64,000 nt of DNA from Thermoanaerobaculales bacterium (GCA_025456145.1 JALOLD010000014.1:1-64000), one strand, 5' to 3'. Positions 17,007 to 25,853 are shown, numbered from the stretch's first letter. Made by a program: numbers and translations. Notes: generated by a model not told the origin, from the letters alone.

Positions 17007-17492
17007 ATGGTTCGGACGACAGGTGAGGCTCTGAGGTTCACGGTGCTGATCGGGCTGGTGGCGCTCGCTGCGACTGTCGCCCCGCCCGTCGCCGCCCAGG
17101 AGGAGAACGAGCCGGTGGCGACCCCGGTCGCGGCGACGCCGGCGCCCGCCGAGCCCGCGGCCGCCACGGCCCCGCCGGTGTTCCGCGAAAAGACCTTGGT
17201 CCAGATCGACGGCAAGGCGGAGCGCGACGGCGCGATCGAATTTCTCGTCCAGCCGGAGAACGAGGAGCCGAAGATGGTGACGGTCAACATCGTCGCCAAG
17301 ACCAAGACCAAGAAGATCACCGAGGCGGTGACCGCTCAGCTCGACTTCGCGCTGGGCGACCGCTACAAGGTCAAGCAGTCAAGCGACACCAAGATCCGCG
17401 TCTCGCTCTCCGGCAAGCACTCGCCGCTGGTGTCGATCACCCTGGCCGGACAGAGCCTGCCCGGCGTCGGGGTGATGATCGGCAAGGGGTGA
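17007..17492 (+). CDS. Small secreted protein of unknown function
   Basis: A 161-residue protein with a signal peptide (FTVLIGLVALAATVAPPVAAQ) and an Ala/Pro-rich linker (about residues 28-55). The folded part of about 105 residues has alternating charged and hydrophobic strands (MVTVNIVAKTKTKKITEAVT, SPLVSITLAGQSLPGVGVMI). I do not recognise a family. Shine-Dalgarno gggaggt at 16994-17000 fixes the ATG, and a TAGATT -10 lies at 16967-16972. It is probably periplasmic. Confidence 0.7.
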   Translation: MVRTTGEALRFTVLIGLVALAATVAPPVAAQEENEPVATPVAATPAPAEPAAATAPPVFREKTLVQIDGKAERDGAIEFLVQPENEEPKMVTVNIVAKTKTKKITEAVTAQLDFALGDRYKVKQSSDTKIRVSLSGKHSPLVSITLAGQSLPGVGVMIGKG

Positions 17493-17547
17493 GGGGCCTC
17501 GTCGCACCCGCGACGTAGGCTCTTGAGCGATCCGGGCTGGTCGGGTT

Positions 17548-18552
17548 TCACAGCCGGACCAGCATCTTGCCGGTGTTGGCCCCCGAGAAGAGCCCGATGA
17601 AGGCGGCGGGAGCGTTCTCGAGGCCCTCGTAGACGGTCTCGGTCCAGCGGATCTGCCGGCTCGCGATCAGGCCGGCCATCTCGGCCTGGAAGCGCGGCTC
17701 GAGCCCGGCGTGGTCGAAGGCGATGAAGCCGCGCAGGGTCAGCCGCTTGGTGATCGCGACGACCAGCGAGCTCGGGCCGGCCGGCGGACGCTCGGCGTTG
17801 TACTGGCCGATCATCCCGCACAGCACGACGCGGCCGTGGTTGCGCATGGCGAGGAGCGCCGCCTCGAGGTGGTCGCCGCCGACGTTGTCGAAGGTGACGT
17901 CGAAGCCGTCGCGGCAGAGCTTGACGAGCTGCCGGTAGAGGTGCTTGGTCTGCTTGTAGTTGAAGGCCTCGACCCCGGCCTGATCGGCGAGCCAGCGGAC
18001 CTTGTCGTCGGAGCCGGCGCTCGCGACGACCCGCGCGCCGAGCCGCCGCGCGAGCTGACAGGCCACCGAGCCGACCGCGCCGGCCGCCCCGGTGACGAAG
18101 ACGGTCTCGCGGGCCTCGAGGCGGGCGATCTCGTGGATCCCCAGCCAGGCGGTGAAGCCGGGCATGCCCATGACCCCGAGGAAGGCCTGGGGCGGGGCGA
18201 GGGTCGGGTCGATCGGGTGGACGCCGTCGCCCGAGGCGACGAAGCGGTCGCGCCAGCCGTGGTTGGACAGGACGAGGTCGCCCTCGGCGAGCTTGGGGTG
18301 GCGCGACACCTCGACGGTGCCGACCGCCCCGCCGGTCATGACCTCGCCGAGGTGATAGGGGTCGATGTAGGTGCGGGTCGTGCCCATCAGCCCGCGCATG
18401 TAGGGGTCGACCGACAGCCAGAGGTTGCGGACCTGGACCTCGCCGCGGGCCGGCGGGTCGAGGGCGGTCTCGACGACGGCGAAGTCGCCGCGGGCCGGCG
18501 TCCCGGCCGGGCGGTTGACGAGGTGAACCTCGCGCGAGCGGATCTGTGACAT
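17548..18552 (-). CDS. NADP-dependent oxidoreductase, CurA / leukotriene B4 dehydrogenase type
   Basis: A 334-residue zinc-free medium-chain reductase. The N-terminal GroES-like domain has LWLSVDPYMRGLM, the hallmark of the double-bond reductase group. The Rossmann fold has TGAAGAVGSVACQLARRLGA and FDVTFDNVGG. Members reduce activated C=C bonds (enones, curcumin) with NADPH. It starts 12 bp after the FG-GAP lipoprotein gene, so the two are probably co-transcribed, though no functional link is obvious. The true substrate is unknown. Confidence 0.88.
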   Translation of the reverse strand: MSQIRSREVHLVNRPAGTPARGDFAVVETALDPPARGEVQVRNLWLSVDPYMRGLMGTTRTYIDPYHLGEVMTGGAVGTVEVSRHPKLAEGDLVLSNHGWRDRFVASGDGVHPIDPTLAPPQAFLGVMGMPGFTAWLGIHEIARLEARETVFVTGAAGAVGSVACQLARRLGARVVASAGSDDKVRWLADQAGVEAFNYKQTKHLYRQLVKLCRDGFDVTFDNVGGDHLEAALLAMRNHGRVVLCGMIGQYNAERPPAGPSSLVVAITKRLTLRGFIAFDHAGLEPRFQAEMAGLIASRQIRWTETVYEGLENAPAAFIGLFSGANTGKMLVRL

Positions 18553-18564
18553 CGCTGCCCTCCG

Positions 18565-19773
18565 TCAGTTGCCGGGCAGCAGCTCGACCGGCGCGGCGGT
18601 GATGTTCCAGGTGAAGCCCGAAAGGCCCTGCGGGTGGGTGTAGAGCGTCTGTTTCTCGGGGACGCCGTCCCGCCAGATGTAGCGGTTGACCTCCGCGGCG
18701 TTGTCGTTGGCGACATAGAGCTCGTCGACCCCGTTGCCGTCGAGGTCGGCGAGCAGTGCGGCGTGCTCGAACCCGCCCGAGCCGCGGTCGATCGAGAGCA
18801 CCGTCCACTCGGCCCGCGGGTCGTCGCCCGGGCGGAGCAGCCACAGCCCGCTCTTGTGGGCCGCGGCGACCATCTCCTTGACGCCGTCGCCGTCGACGTC
18901 GCCGGCGGTCAGGAAGCGGCACAGCTTGTCGTCGAGAGTCGCGATGAGCGCACCGGCGGTGGGATCGGTACCGGCGTCGTAACGGCGGATCTCAACCCGG
19001 CCGCCGGCCACCGCCTCGACCGCGACATAGAGCTCGTCGACCCCGTCGCCGTCGACGTCGTCGACCAGGATCTCCTTGGCGTGGCGCTCGCCGAGGTCGG
19101 CGACCTCGGTCCGGCCCTCGCCCGCCGCCGGAACGTAGCGCACCACCGAGCCCGGCTGCTCGCTGCCGTCGAGCTTGTTGGGCAGGCTCGGGGTGGCGTA
19201 GATCTCGACGACGCCGTCGGCGTCGAGATCGCCGACCTCGATCTCGTGGACAAAGGTGTCGGGCTCGCCGTCGATCTCCACCACCTCCCAGCCCTCCGCC
19301 GACGGGCGGACCACCGCGACCACGCCCTGGTCGTGGGTCGCGACCGCGAGCGCCGGGACGCTGTCGCCGAAGATGTCGGCGATCTCGACATCGCGCATCC
19401 GGCTGAACTTGCCGCCGAAGTCGGCGGTCCACAGGGTCTCGGGGTCGCGGCCGGGCCGCCACAGCTTGAGATGGGCGGCGGTCCCTCCCGCGGTCAGGAT
19501 GCCTGCATCGCCGGGTCGCGGCTCGTAGGCCATCGCCTTGTGGAAGACGTTCGAGTCGGGGTCGGACAGGGCGGTGTAGGTCCAGCCGGCGCCGGTGTCG
19601 GTCAGGATGCCGAGCTGCGCGGGCTGGGGCAGGGGCTTGCCGGCGGCGTCCTTGCCGAGGACGGCGAGGGCGAGCAGGAGGGCCTTTCCGGGCGGCGTCG
19701 GGGCCGGCGGCGCCGGCGCACAGGACAGGAGAAGGGTAGTGAGCGGGATCAGGGGGAGAACCGGGCGTCGCAT
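18565..19773 (-). CDS. FG-GAP / VCBS-repeat lipoprotein
   Basis: A 402-residue exported lipoprotein. The signal ends in a lipobox, TTLLLSCAP. The body is a beta-propeller of FG-GAP type repeats with calcium-binding-like loops DLDADGVVEIYA, DVDGDGVDELYV, DVDGDGVKEMVA and DLDGNGVDELYV. The ATG at 19773 is preceded by ggagatac. An in-frame ATG at 19788 is the alternative. A TAGAAT -10 on the minus strand lies at 19821-19826. The role is unknown; such propellers often mediate binding at the cell surface. Confidence 0.82.
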   Translation of the reverse strand: MRRPVLPLIPLTTLLLSCAPAPPAPTPPGKALLLALAVLGKDAAGKPLPQPAQLGILTDTGAGWTYTALSDPDSNVFHKAMAYEPRPGDAGILTAGGTAAHLKLWRPGRDPETLWTADFGGKFSRMRDVEIADIFGDSVPALAVATHDQGVVAVVRPSAEGWEVVEIDGEPDTFVHEIEVGDLDADGVVEIYATPSLPNKLDGSEQPGSVVRYVPAAGEGRTEVADLGERHAKEILVDDVDGDGVDELYVAVEAVAGGRVEIRRYDAGTDPTAGALIATLDDKLCRFLTAGDVDGDGVKEMVAAAHKSGLWLLRPGDDPRAEWTVLSIDRGSGGFEHAALLADLDGNGVDELYVANDNAAEVNRYIWRDGVPEKQTLYTHPQGLSGFTWNITAAPVELLPGN

Positions 19774-19966
19774 GGCAAGTATCTCCATCGTCGAGTCTTC
19801 CGCAGCAGGCTGACCGGGGCATTCTAGCCGATCCGGGGTGGGATGCAATCGGATCTCGGCGACGGAAGGCGGGCCGCCGGTCTTCCGGGCCACCACGACG
19901 CGGGACCGAGGGACCGTCTCGACCCCCGCCCGGTGCGGCGGCGGGCCACCCGGGTACACTGGCGCC

Positions 19967-20626
19967 GTGGCGCCCTTCCTGACCGCCGGACCCTACAGCG
20001 CCCGCGACGGCGAGGGCCGGGTGCTGTTCGACGGCCTCGGGATCGCGCTGGAGGAGGGCTCGCTGTCGGTCCTCGACGGGCCCTCGGGCAGCGGCAAGAG
20101 CACCCTGCTGCGCCAGCTCGTCGGTCTCGTGCCGACCCCCGCCGCGGACCGCACGCTCGCCGGCGAAGGCTTCGGCCCGCGGGAGCTCCCGAGGTGGCGC
20201 TCGCGGGTCGTGCTGATGGCCCAGGACGCGCCGATGCTCGCCGGGACGGTCGGCGACAACCTCCGTTTCCCCTTCACCCACCGGGGCGCTCCGGCCGGCC
20301 GGCCGGACGAGCGCCGGCTCGGCGAGCTGCTGGCCGCGACCGGGCTCGGCGCCATCCCGGAGAGCCGGGCGGTCGCCACCCTGTCGGGCGGCGAGCGCCA
20401 CCGGCTCGCGCTCGCCCGCGGGCTGCTCTGGGACCCGCCGGTGCTGGTTGCCGACGAGCCGCTCTCGGGTCTCGACGAGGATGCCGCGCGGACCTGTTTC
20501 GATCTGCTCCTCGGCTTCGCGAGACGGCCCGGTCACGCGGCCCTGGTGGTCCTCCACGACCGCTCGCGCGCCCACCTGGCGGATCACCGCCTGGCGTTGC
20601 GCCGGGGTGGGGGAGGCGAGGCATGA
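19967..20626 (+). CDS. ABC transporter ATPase, FetA/YbbL-like
   Basis: A 219-residue ABC ATPase: Walker A GPSGSGKSTLLRQL, Q-loop MAQDAPMLAGTV, signature LSGGERHRLALARG and Walker B VLVADEPLSGLDED. Together with the overlapping permease it matches the FetAB (YbbLM) pair linked to iron export and peroxide resistance in E. coli. The GTG start follows a TACACT -10 (19955-19960) by 6 nt, so it is likely leaderless. The next gene begins in its stop codon (ATGA). The 193-bp region upstream is shared with the divergent lipoprotein gene. Confidence 0.85.
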   Translation: MAPFLTAGPYSARDGEGRVLFDGLGIALEEGSLSVLDGPSGSGKSTLLRQLVGLVPTPAADRTLAGEGFGPRELPRWRSRVVLMAQDAPMLAGTVGDNLRFPFTHRGAPAGRPDERRLGELLAATGLGAIPESRAVATLSGGERHRLALARGLLWDPPVLVADEPLSGLDEDAARTCFDLLLGFARRPGHAALVVLHDRSRAHLADHRLALRRGGGGEA

Positions 20627-21417
20627 GCCCGCTCATCACCCTCGGGCCGGTCGAGCTCGCGGTGGCGACGCTGCTCGTGGTGGCGGCGGGGCTGATCTCG
20701 ATCGCGCTGCGGCTCGGCATCGGCCGGCGGCTGGCGGTCGCCGCGCTGCGCACCGTGGTCCAGCTCGGGCTGCTCGGGCTGATCCTCGAGCAGGTGTTCG
20801 CGCTCCGCGAGCCGATCGTGGTCGCCGGCGTGCTGCTCGTCATGTCGGTCTTCGCGGCCCGCGAGGCGACCGCCCGGACCTCGACCGGCTACCGGGGGAT
20901 GATGGTCGACGCCTGGCTCGCCATGGCGGCCTCGTGCTTCGCGGTCGGCGCCGTCGTCACCCAGGCGGTGGTCGGGGTCGACCCGTGGTACGAGCCGCGC
21001 TATGTCATCCCGCTCGTCGGGATGATCCTCGGCAACTCGCTGACCGGGATCGCGCTCGGGCTCGACCGGTTTCTCGACCATCTCGCCAACCGGCACGCCG
21101 AGGTCGAGCTGCGGCTGGCCTATGGCGCGAGCCGCAGCGAGGCGCTCGCGGCGCCGCTACGCGACGCGGTGCGGACCGGGATGCTGCCGATCGTCAACGC
21201 GATGGCCGCCGCCGGGATCGTCTCGCTGCCCGGGATGATGACCGGTCAGATCCTCGCCGGGTCGCCGCCGCTCCAGGCGGTCGCCTATCAAATCGTCGTC
21301 ATGTTCATGATCGCCGCCGCGGTCTCCGGTGGCGCGATGCTCGTCGTGCTGCTCGCCGGCCGGCGCTTCATGGGCGCCGACGCCGTCCTCCGCCTCGATC
21401 GACTGAGAAGTTCTTAG
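20623..21417 (+). CDS. ABC transporter permease, FetB/YbbM (UPF0014) family
   Basis: A 264-residue integral membrane protein with about seven hydrophobic segments. Family marks are ALRTVVQLGLLGLIL, MILGNSLTGIALGLDRF, ELRLAYGASRSEA and SLPGMMTGQILAG. It is translationally coupled to the ATPase. The iron-export role is known only for the E. coli pair and is inferred here. Confidence 0.88.
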   Translation: MSPLITLGPVELAVATLLVVAAGLISIALRLGIGRRLAVAALRTVVQLGLLGLILEQVFALREPIVVAGVLLVMSVFAAREATARTSTGYRGMMVDAWLAMAASCFAVGAVVTQAVVGVDPWYEPRYVIPLVGMILGNSLTGIALGLDRFLDHLANRHAEVELRLAYGASRSEALAAPLRDAVRTGMLPIVNAMAAAGIVSLPGMMTGQILAGSPPLQAVAYQIVVMFMIAAAVSGGAMLVVLLAGRRFMGADAVLRLDRLRSS

Positions 21418-21494
21418 TTCTTAGTTTTTCATTTCATCACAACGAAACAGCTAATAATGCGAGAACAGCATGCGACGGTAACTTAAAACAAAAA
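21418..21494. other. AT-rich intergenic island
   Basis: A 77-bp stretch of clearly lower G+C than anything nearby, beginning with gttcttagttcttagttttt, which straddles the fetB-like stop codon, and including cttaaaacaaaaac. It lies between two convergent genes. It could serve as a weak bidirectional terminator or be foreign filler DNA. Confidence 0.5.
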
Positions 21495-22994
21495 CTATGG
21501 TTCCTCGGTCGCGTGTGAGTCGGCGTCGCGATGACGTCCGGTTGCGCCTTCCGGGTCGGTGGTGTCGAGGGCGCCCGGCTCCCAGGGCATCGGCGGGCGC
21601 CTCTCGGCATCGTCGGGGAGGGCCCACTTGCGGACCCGGACGACGTCCTTCATGTGGTCGAGCACCTGGAGGGTGATCTCCCTGACCAGGCCCTCGACCT
21701 CGGCCAGCCCGGGGCCGTAGAAGAGGTCGTCGAGGACCGCGGCGGCGACCGCCTCGAGGGCCCGCTCGCCCTCGGGCGAGTCGAGCGTTCCGCTGACGGT
21801 CTCGACCGTGGCGTCGAGGATGACCTCGCCGATGGCCCGCACCGCCGGTCTGAGCACGAAGCCGGGCAGCGGCACCGCCCGGAGCGCCTCCGAGCTCTCG
21901 ACCGCGTTCTCGAGGTTGAGCTGGACCAGCGCCCTGAGCCGCGCCGTGATCTGCGGGTCGGTGAGGGTCTGGCGGATCTGCGACGCCAGGACGGCCTCGA
22001 TCTCGCGTTTCCTCGGCTCGATCACCGCCCGGGTGATCCGGCCGTGGGTGCCATCGGCGACCTCCTCGGCGAACTCGGAGAGGATCCGCAGCGCGACCCG
22101 GTCGGAGACCTCCTCGGTGATGATGTTGGAGAAGTAGAGCACGGTGCGGGTGAAGACGTCCTTGCCGACGTTCGACAGCTCGCTGCGGCTGAGCCGCATG
22201 TACATCGAGACCGCCCGGAGCAGACGGAAGGGCCTGAAGACCGCGACCGGGATGAGGCCGAGGACGTCGTACCAGTTGAAGATCGGGAAGAAGAACCAGC
22301 GGGCGTAGGTGCGGCGGCGGATCGCGTGGGTCCAGCGCACCGTGAACTCGACCCAGAACAGCGCGAGAAAGGGCAGATCGAGGATCCAGAAGCGATCGGT
22401 CGGCCGGCCGCCCGGGCCATAGGTCCGGTAGTAGTTGAGCCCGAGGTCGTGGCGGACCCGCGGGTCGAGGTCGCGGATGCGGAGGGAGAGCTCCGTCGGG
22501 TCGCCGGTCCAGAAGGCGTCGACCGCCTCCCGCAGCACCGACGGGTCGACGAGCGCCGATCCGGATCGGCCGATTCGACGCGCCAGGCGGTCCCGCACCA
22601 GCTCGCTCGCCCGCTCGAGCCCGGACCGGTCGAAGGGGTTCTCCTGGACCAGCCTGACGGTCAGCTCGCGGAGGCGCTCGACGTGCTGGGGAACCGCCGG
22701 CGAGTCGAGATCCCGCGCGAGCTCGGCCTCGGTGGCCGCGATCTCGGCGAGCACCGCCTCGGTCAGGGGGTGCGGCTCGATGCCCTTGACCGGGTCGTAG
22801 ACCCGGGTGACCACGCGGAGGTGGGTGAAGTAGAGAGGTCGCAGCCAGAGGTAGCTGAGGTCGAAGAGGATCATCCAGAGGTTGACCGCCGCGACCCAGA
22901 CCATGAAGACGTCCCAGACCAGCCGGAGCTTCGAGCGCCGGGGCAGGTCGCCGATGTGGCCTGCGAGCTCTTTGGTCGCGGTCCAGATCCGCAT
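21495..22994 (-). CDS. Large membrane protein with voltage-sensor-like segment, unknown function
   Basis: A 499-residue protein. One membrane helix lies near residues 25-50 (VWDVFMVWVAAVNLWMILFD). After a soluble region comes a cluster at about 205-275: FWILDLPFLALFWVEFTVRW, then NWYDVLGLIPVAVFRPFRLL and RAVSMYMRL. The Asp in the helix and the Arg spaced at FRPFRLLR recall the S3-S4 part of voltage-gated ion channels, but no pore helix or selectivity filter is visible. The C-terminal 200 residues are helical and soluble. A TACAAT -10 and cggagg precede the start. I do not recognise an established family. Confidence 0.7.
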   Translation of the reverse strand: MRIWTATKELAGHIGDLPRRSKLRLVWDVFMVWVAAVNLWMILFDLSYLWLRPLYFTHLRVVTRVYDPVKGIEPHPLTEAVLAEIAATEAELARDLDSPAVPQHVERLRELTVRLVQENPFDRSGLERASELVRDRLARRIGRSGSALVDPSVLREAVDAFWTGDPTELSLRIRDLDPRVRHDLGLNYYRTYGPGGRPTDRFWILDLPFLALFWVEFTVRWTHAIRRRTYARWFFFPIFNWYDVLGLIPVAVFRPFRLLRAVSMYMRLSRSELSNVGKDVFTRTVLYFSNIITEEVSDRVALRILSEFAEEVADGTHGRITRAVIEPRKREIEAVLASQIRQTLTDPQITARLRALVQLNLENAVESSEALRAVPLPGFVLRPAVRAIGEVILDATVETVSGTLDSPEGERALEAVAAAVLDDLFYGPGLAEVEGLVREITLQVLDHMKDVVRVRKWALPDDAERRPPMPWEPGALDTTDPEGATGRHRDADSHATEEP

Positions 22995-23047
22995 GCCGCC
23001 TCCGAGGGTGCGGCGGGCATTGTACCCTCCGCGGCGGGCGGCTCGAC

Positions 23048-23053
23048 TACAAT
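23048..23053 (+). promoter_or_regulatory. -10 box of the aminotransferase gene
   Basis: TACAAT 28 nt before the ATG, with Shine-Dalgarno ggggagg between. Confidence 0.5.
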
Positions 23054-23081
23054 CGGCCTGCCCGGTCGCGGGGAGGTCGTC

Positions 23082-24308
23082 ATGCCGTCACTGTCGCCGA
23101 AGTCCGCCACCCTCCAGCAGTCGCCGATCCGCAAGCTCGCGCCGCTGGCGCGGGCGGCCGAGTCGCGCGGCGTCGAGGTGGTCTACCTGAACATCGGCCA
23201 GCCCGACATGCCGACCCCGCCCGAGATGATCGCCGAGCTCCACGGGCTTCCCCTCAACCGCCTCGCCTACGCCCCGAGCGAGGGCATCCTCGAGGCGCGG
23301 GAGGCGTGGAGCGCGTTCTTCGCGAGCTGGGGCATCGCCTTCGGCCCGGACGAGATCCTGGTCACCGCCGGGGCCAGCGAGGCCGTCACCTTCGCCCTGT
23401 CGGTGGTCGCCGGCGGCGGCGGCGAGGTCCTGGTCTTCGAGCCGTGCTACACCAACTACCGGAGCTTCGCCGCCCAGGCCGACGTGAGCCTGGTGCCGGT
23501 GACCCTGAGGGTGGAGGACGGCTACCACTTCGGCGGCGTCCGCCGGCTCGAGGCCGCGATCACCCCGCGGACCCGCGCGATCCTGCTCTGCAACCCGTCG
23601 AACCCGACCGGCACGGTCTACAGCGAGACCGAGCTCGACGCGGTGGCCCGGGTCGCCGTCGAGCACGACCTGTTCGTCATCTGCGACGAGGTCTACCGCG
23701 AGTTCGTCTTCGACGGCGGCCCGATCCGCTCGTTCACCCGCTACTCCGATCTGGCCCAGAGGATCGTCGTCGTCGACAGCGTGTCCAAGCGGTTCAACGC
23801 CTGCGGCGTCCGGATCGGCTGCATGGCGAGCAAGAACCGCGAGGTCCTCGACGTCGCGCTGCGCTTCTGTCAGGCGCGGCTGTCGGTCGCCACCGCCGAG
23901 CAGCTCATGGTCGTCCCGATGCTGGTCAACGGCCGCCCCTACTCACAGGGTCTGTGCGCCGAGTACCAGCGGCGGCGCGATGCGGTCTACAACGGGCTGC
24001 GGCTGATCGACGGCGTCTCGCCGCACCGCAGCGAGGGCTCCTTCTACACCATGACCCGGCTGCCGATCGGCAGCTGCGAGGACTTCGCCGCGTGGCTGCT
24101 GCGCGACTTCTCGCTCGACGGAGAGACGATCTGCCTGGCCCCCGGCGAGGGCTTCTACGTGACCCCCGGGCTGGGCGTCGACGAGCTGCGGATCGCCTTC
24201 ATGTACGACGCCGAGACCCTGCGGCGCTCGATGAGGATCCTCGACGCGGCGGTGATGGCGTACCCGGGACGGCTTGTCGAGTGTGGGTGCCAGGAGAAAA
24301 GAAGTTAA
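23082..24308 (+). CDS. PLP-dependent class I/II aminotransferase
   Basis: A 408-residue fold-type I aminotransferase related to aspartate aminotransferases. Visible marks are YLNIGQPDMPTP, the cofactor region VTAGASEAVTFAL, LCNPSNPTGTVYS, ICDEVYREFVFDG with the PLP-ring Asp, the Schiff-base Lys in DSVSKRFNACGVRIGC, and an Arg in DELRIAFMYD for the substrate carboxylate. The amino-acid specificity cannot be told from sequence. Its stop codon lies inside a long inverted repeat shared with the convergent K+ channel gene. Confidence 0.88.
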   Translation: MPSLSPKSATLQQSPIRKLAPLARAAESRGVEVVYLNIGQPDMPTPPEMIAELHGLPLNRLAYAPSEGILEAREAWSAFFASWGIAFGPDEILVTAGASEAVTFALSVVAGGGGEVLVFEPCYTNYRSFAAQADVSLVPVTLRVEDGYHFGGVRRLEAAITPRTRAILLCNPSNPTGTVYSETELDAVARVAVEHDLFVICDEVYREFVFDGGPIRSFTRYSDLAQRIVVVDSVSKRFNACGVRIGCMASKNREVLDVALRFCQARLSVATAEQLMVVPMLVNGRPYSQGLCAEYQRRRDAVYNGLRLIDGVSPHRSEGSFYTMTRLPIGSCEDFAAWLLRDFSLDGETICLAPGEGFYVTPGLGVDELRIAFMYDAETLRRSMRILDAAVMAYPGRLVECGCQEKRS

Positions 24309-24374
24309 CATCCTTCCCCGACGTCATCGAAGTCGGTAGGAATCATCGGGGACGATTGTTAACTTCGTTTCTCC
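24293..24374. terminator. Long inverted repeat between convergent genes, bidirectional terminator
   Basis: Outer arms ggagaaaagaagttaaca (24293-24310) and tgttaacttcgtttctcc (24357-24374) pair at 17 of 18 positions. Pairing continues inward, imperfectly, through ccttccccgac and tcggggacgat. The left arm contains the TAA stop of the aminotransferase. A-rich and T-rich flanks give each strand a short T-run, so it can end transcripts from both sides. Confidence 0.7.
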
Positions 24375-24387
24375 TCACCCTCGCTTC

Positions 24388-25386
24388 TCACCGCACCGCC
24401 CTCTCGACCCGCTCGATCGCGGCGAGGGGTCCCAAGGCGACGAGCACGTCGCCGCCCTCGATGGTCTCCTCGGCGCCCGGGTTGAAGATCGCTCGGTCGC
24501 CGCGCTTGAGCGCGACGACGATGATCCCGAAACGCCTCCGGACCTCGGCGCCGGCCAGCGTCTTGCCGGCGAGCTCGCTCGACGGGTCGACGACGATCTC
24601 GGCGAGCTCGAGCTCGACCGACGAGCCGAGCAGCGACTGGTCGATGAAGTCGGTGACCGTCGGTTTGAGGGCGGTCAGGGCGAGCCGGGTCCCGCCGAGG
24701 GTGTAGGGGTTGAGCACCCGGTCGGCGCCGGCGAGCCGGAGCCGCTCCTCGGCGCCGCTCTCGACCGCGCGGGCGATCACGGTGACCTTCGGGTTGAGCT
24801 GCCGGGCGAGGAGGATGGTGTAGACGTTGTGGGCGTCGTCGGCGAGGCAGGTGATGATCGTCCTGGCCTCGGTGATGTTGGTCGAGGCGAGGACCTTCTC
24901 CTCGGTGGCGTCGCCGCGGACCACCGGCAGCCCGTTGTCCTCGAGGAGGCTGCACCGCTCGGGGTCGGTCTCGACCACGACGAAGGGGATGCCGCGCTGG
25001 CGCAGGACGTCGACGACCGCCCGGCCCATCCGCCCGTGACCGCAGACGACGATGTGGTTTCTCAGGCGCTTCATCAGCTTGAGCTCCCTCCGGATACCGA
25101 GCACGCGGCGGAGATCGGTCTCGAGCATCACCCGGGCGAACTCCGAGGCGATGAGGAGGATCACACCGACCCCCGCGAAGGCGAGCAGCATCGTGAAGAC
25201 GCGGCCGCCGGTGGACAGCGGAAAGACCTCCTTGAAGCCGATCGTCGTCACCGTGATGGTCGTCATGTAGAGCGCGTCGAAGGCGTTCATGTCCTCGATC
25301 ACGACATACCCGGCGGTGCCGCTGGCGAGGACGACGACCCCGGCGAAGATCGACTTGACGAAGGCTTGGAGCCGGGGCGAGATCAC
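24388..25386 (-). CDS. Two-helix K+ channel with RCK (TrkA-N/C) domains
   Basis: A 332-residue ion channel: two transmembrane helices with a pore loop (residues about 12-95), then RCK_N (HIVVCGHGRMGRAVVDVL, a nucleotide-binding GxGxxG) and RCK_C domains, the MthK-like layout. The selectivity filter reads TVTTIGFKE instead of the canonical TVGYG, with Lys at the final Gly position. Conductance and selectivity may therefore differ. It starts with GTG, and a TACGAT -10 (25393-25398) lies 6 nt upstream, so it is leaderless in appearance. It is divergent from queF. Confidence 0.9.
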   Translation of the reverse strand: MISPRLQAFVKSIFAGVVVLASGTAGYVVIEDMNAFDALYMTTITVTTIGFKEVFPLSTGGRVFTMLLAFAGVGVILLIASEFARVMLETDLRRVLGIRRELKLMKRLRNHIVVCGHGRMGRAVVDVLRQRGIPFVVVETDPERCSLLEDNGLPVVRGDATEEKVLASTNITEARTIITCLADDAHNVYTILLARQLNPKVTVIARAVESGAEERLRLAGADRVLNPYTLGGTRLALTALKPTVTDFIDQSLLGSSVELELAEIVVDPSSELAGKTLAGAEVRRRFGIIVVALKRGDRAIFNPGAEETIEGGDVLVALGPLAAIERVERAVR

Positions 25387-25457
25387 GTCACGATCGTACC
25401 TCAGGCTCGGATCGGGTGGTACGATCGGCGAGCCGTCAGCGATCGAGGGAGGTCGGA

Positions 25458-25853
25458 ATGGTCGAGGCCGAGGGCCGGGTCTATCCGTTTCAGGGGGTCG
25501 AGGCGTTGACTCCGGAGGTCCTCGAGACCTTCGACTACGCCTACCGCGGGCGTGACGCCCTAGTCGAGATCGCCACCGACGAGTGGAGCTGCGTCTGTCC
25601 GTTCTCGGGCCTGCCCGACTTCGGCTCGATCACCGTCCGCTACCTGCCGGACGCTGTCTGCCTCGAGCTCAAGTCCTACAAGTACTACCTGACGAGCTTC
25701 CGCAACGTCGGGATCTACCAGGAGCACGCCGCCAACCGGGTGCTCGACGACCTGGTCGCCCGCTCCGCCCCGCGGTGGATGGAGGTGGTGCTCGACTACC
25801 GGCTGCGCGGAGGAATCCACACGGTGGTCACGGTCGAGCACGGCGCCCGCTGA
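25458..25853 (+). CDS. queF: NADPH-dependent 7-cyano-7-deazaguanine reductase
   Basis: A 131-residue type I QueF that reduces preQ0 to preQ1 in queuosine biosynthesis. The catalytic Cys and Asp sit in CVCPFSGLPDFGSITVRYLP, and the substrate-binding Glu in CLELKSYKYYLTSFRN. The Shine-Dalgarno gggagg precedes the ATG, with a TACGAT -10 at 25420-25425. The other queuosine genes (queC, queD, queE, tgt) are not in the window. Confidence 0.95.
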   Translation: MVEAEGRVYPFQGVEALTPEVLETFDYAYRGRDALVEIATDEWSCVCPFSGLPDFGSITVRYLPDAVCLELKSYKYYLTSFRNVGIYQEHAANRVLDDLVARSAPRWMEVVLDYRLRGGIHTVVTVEHGAR

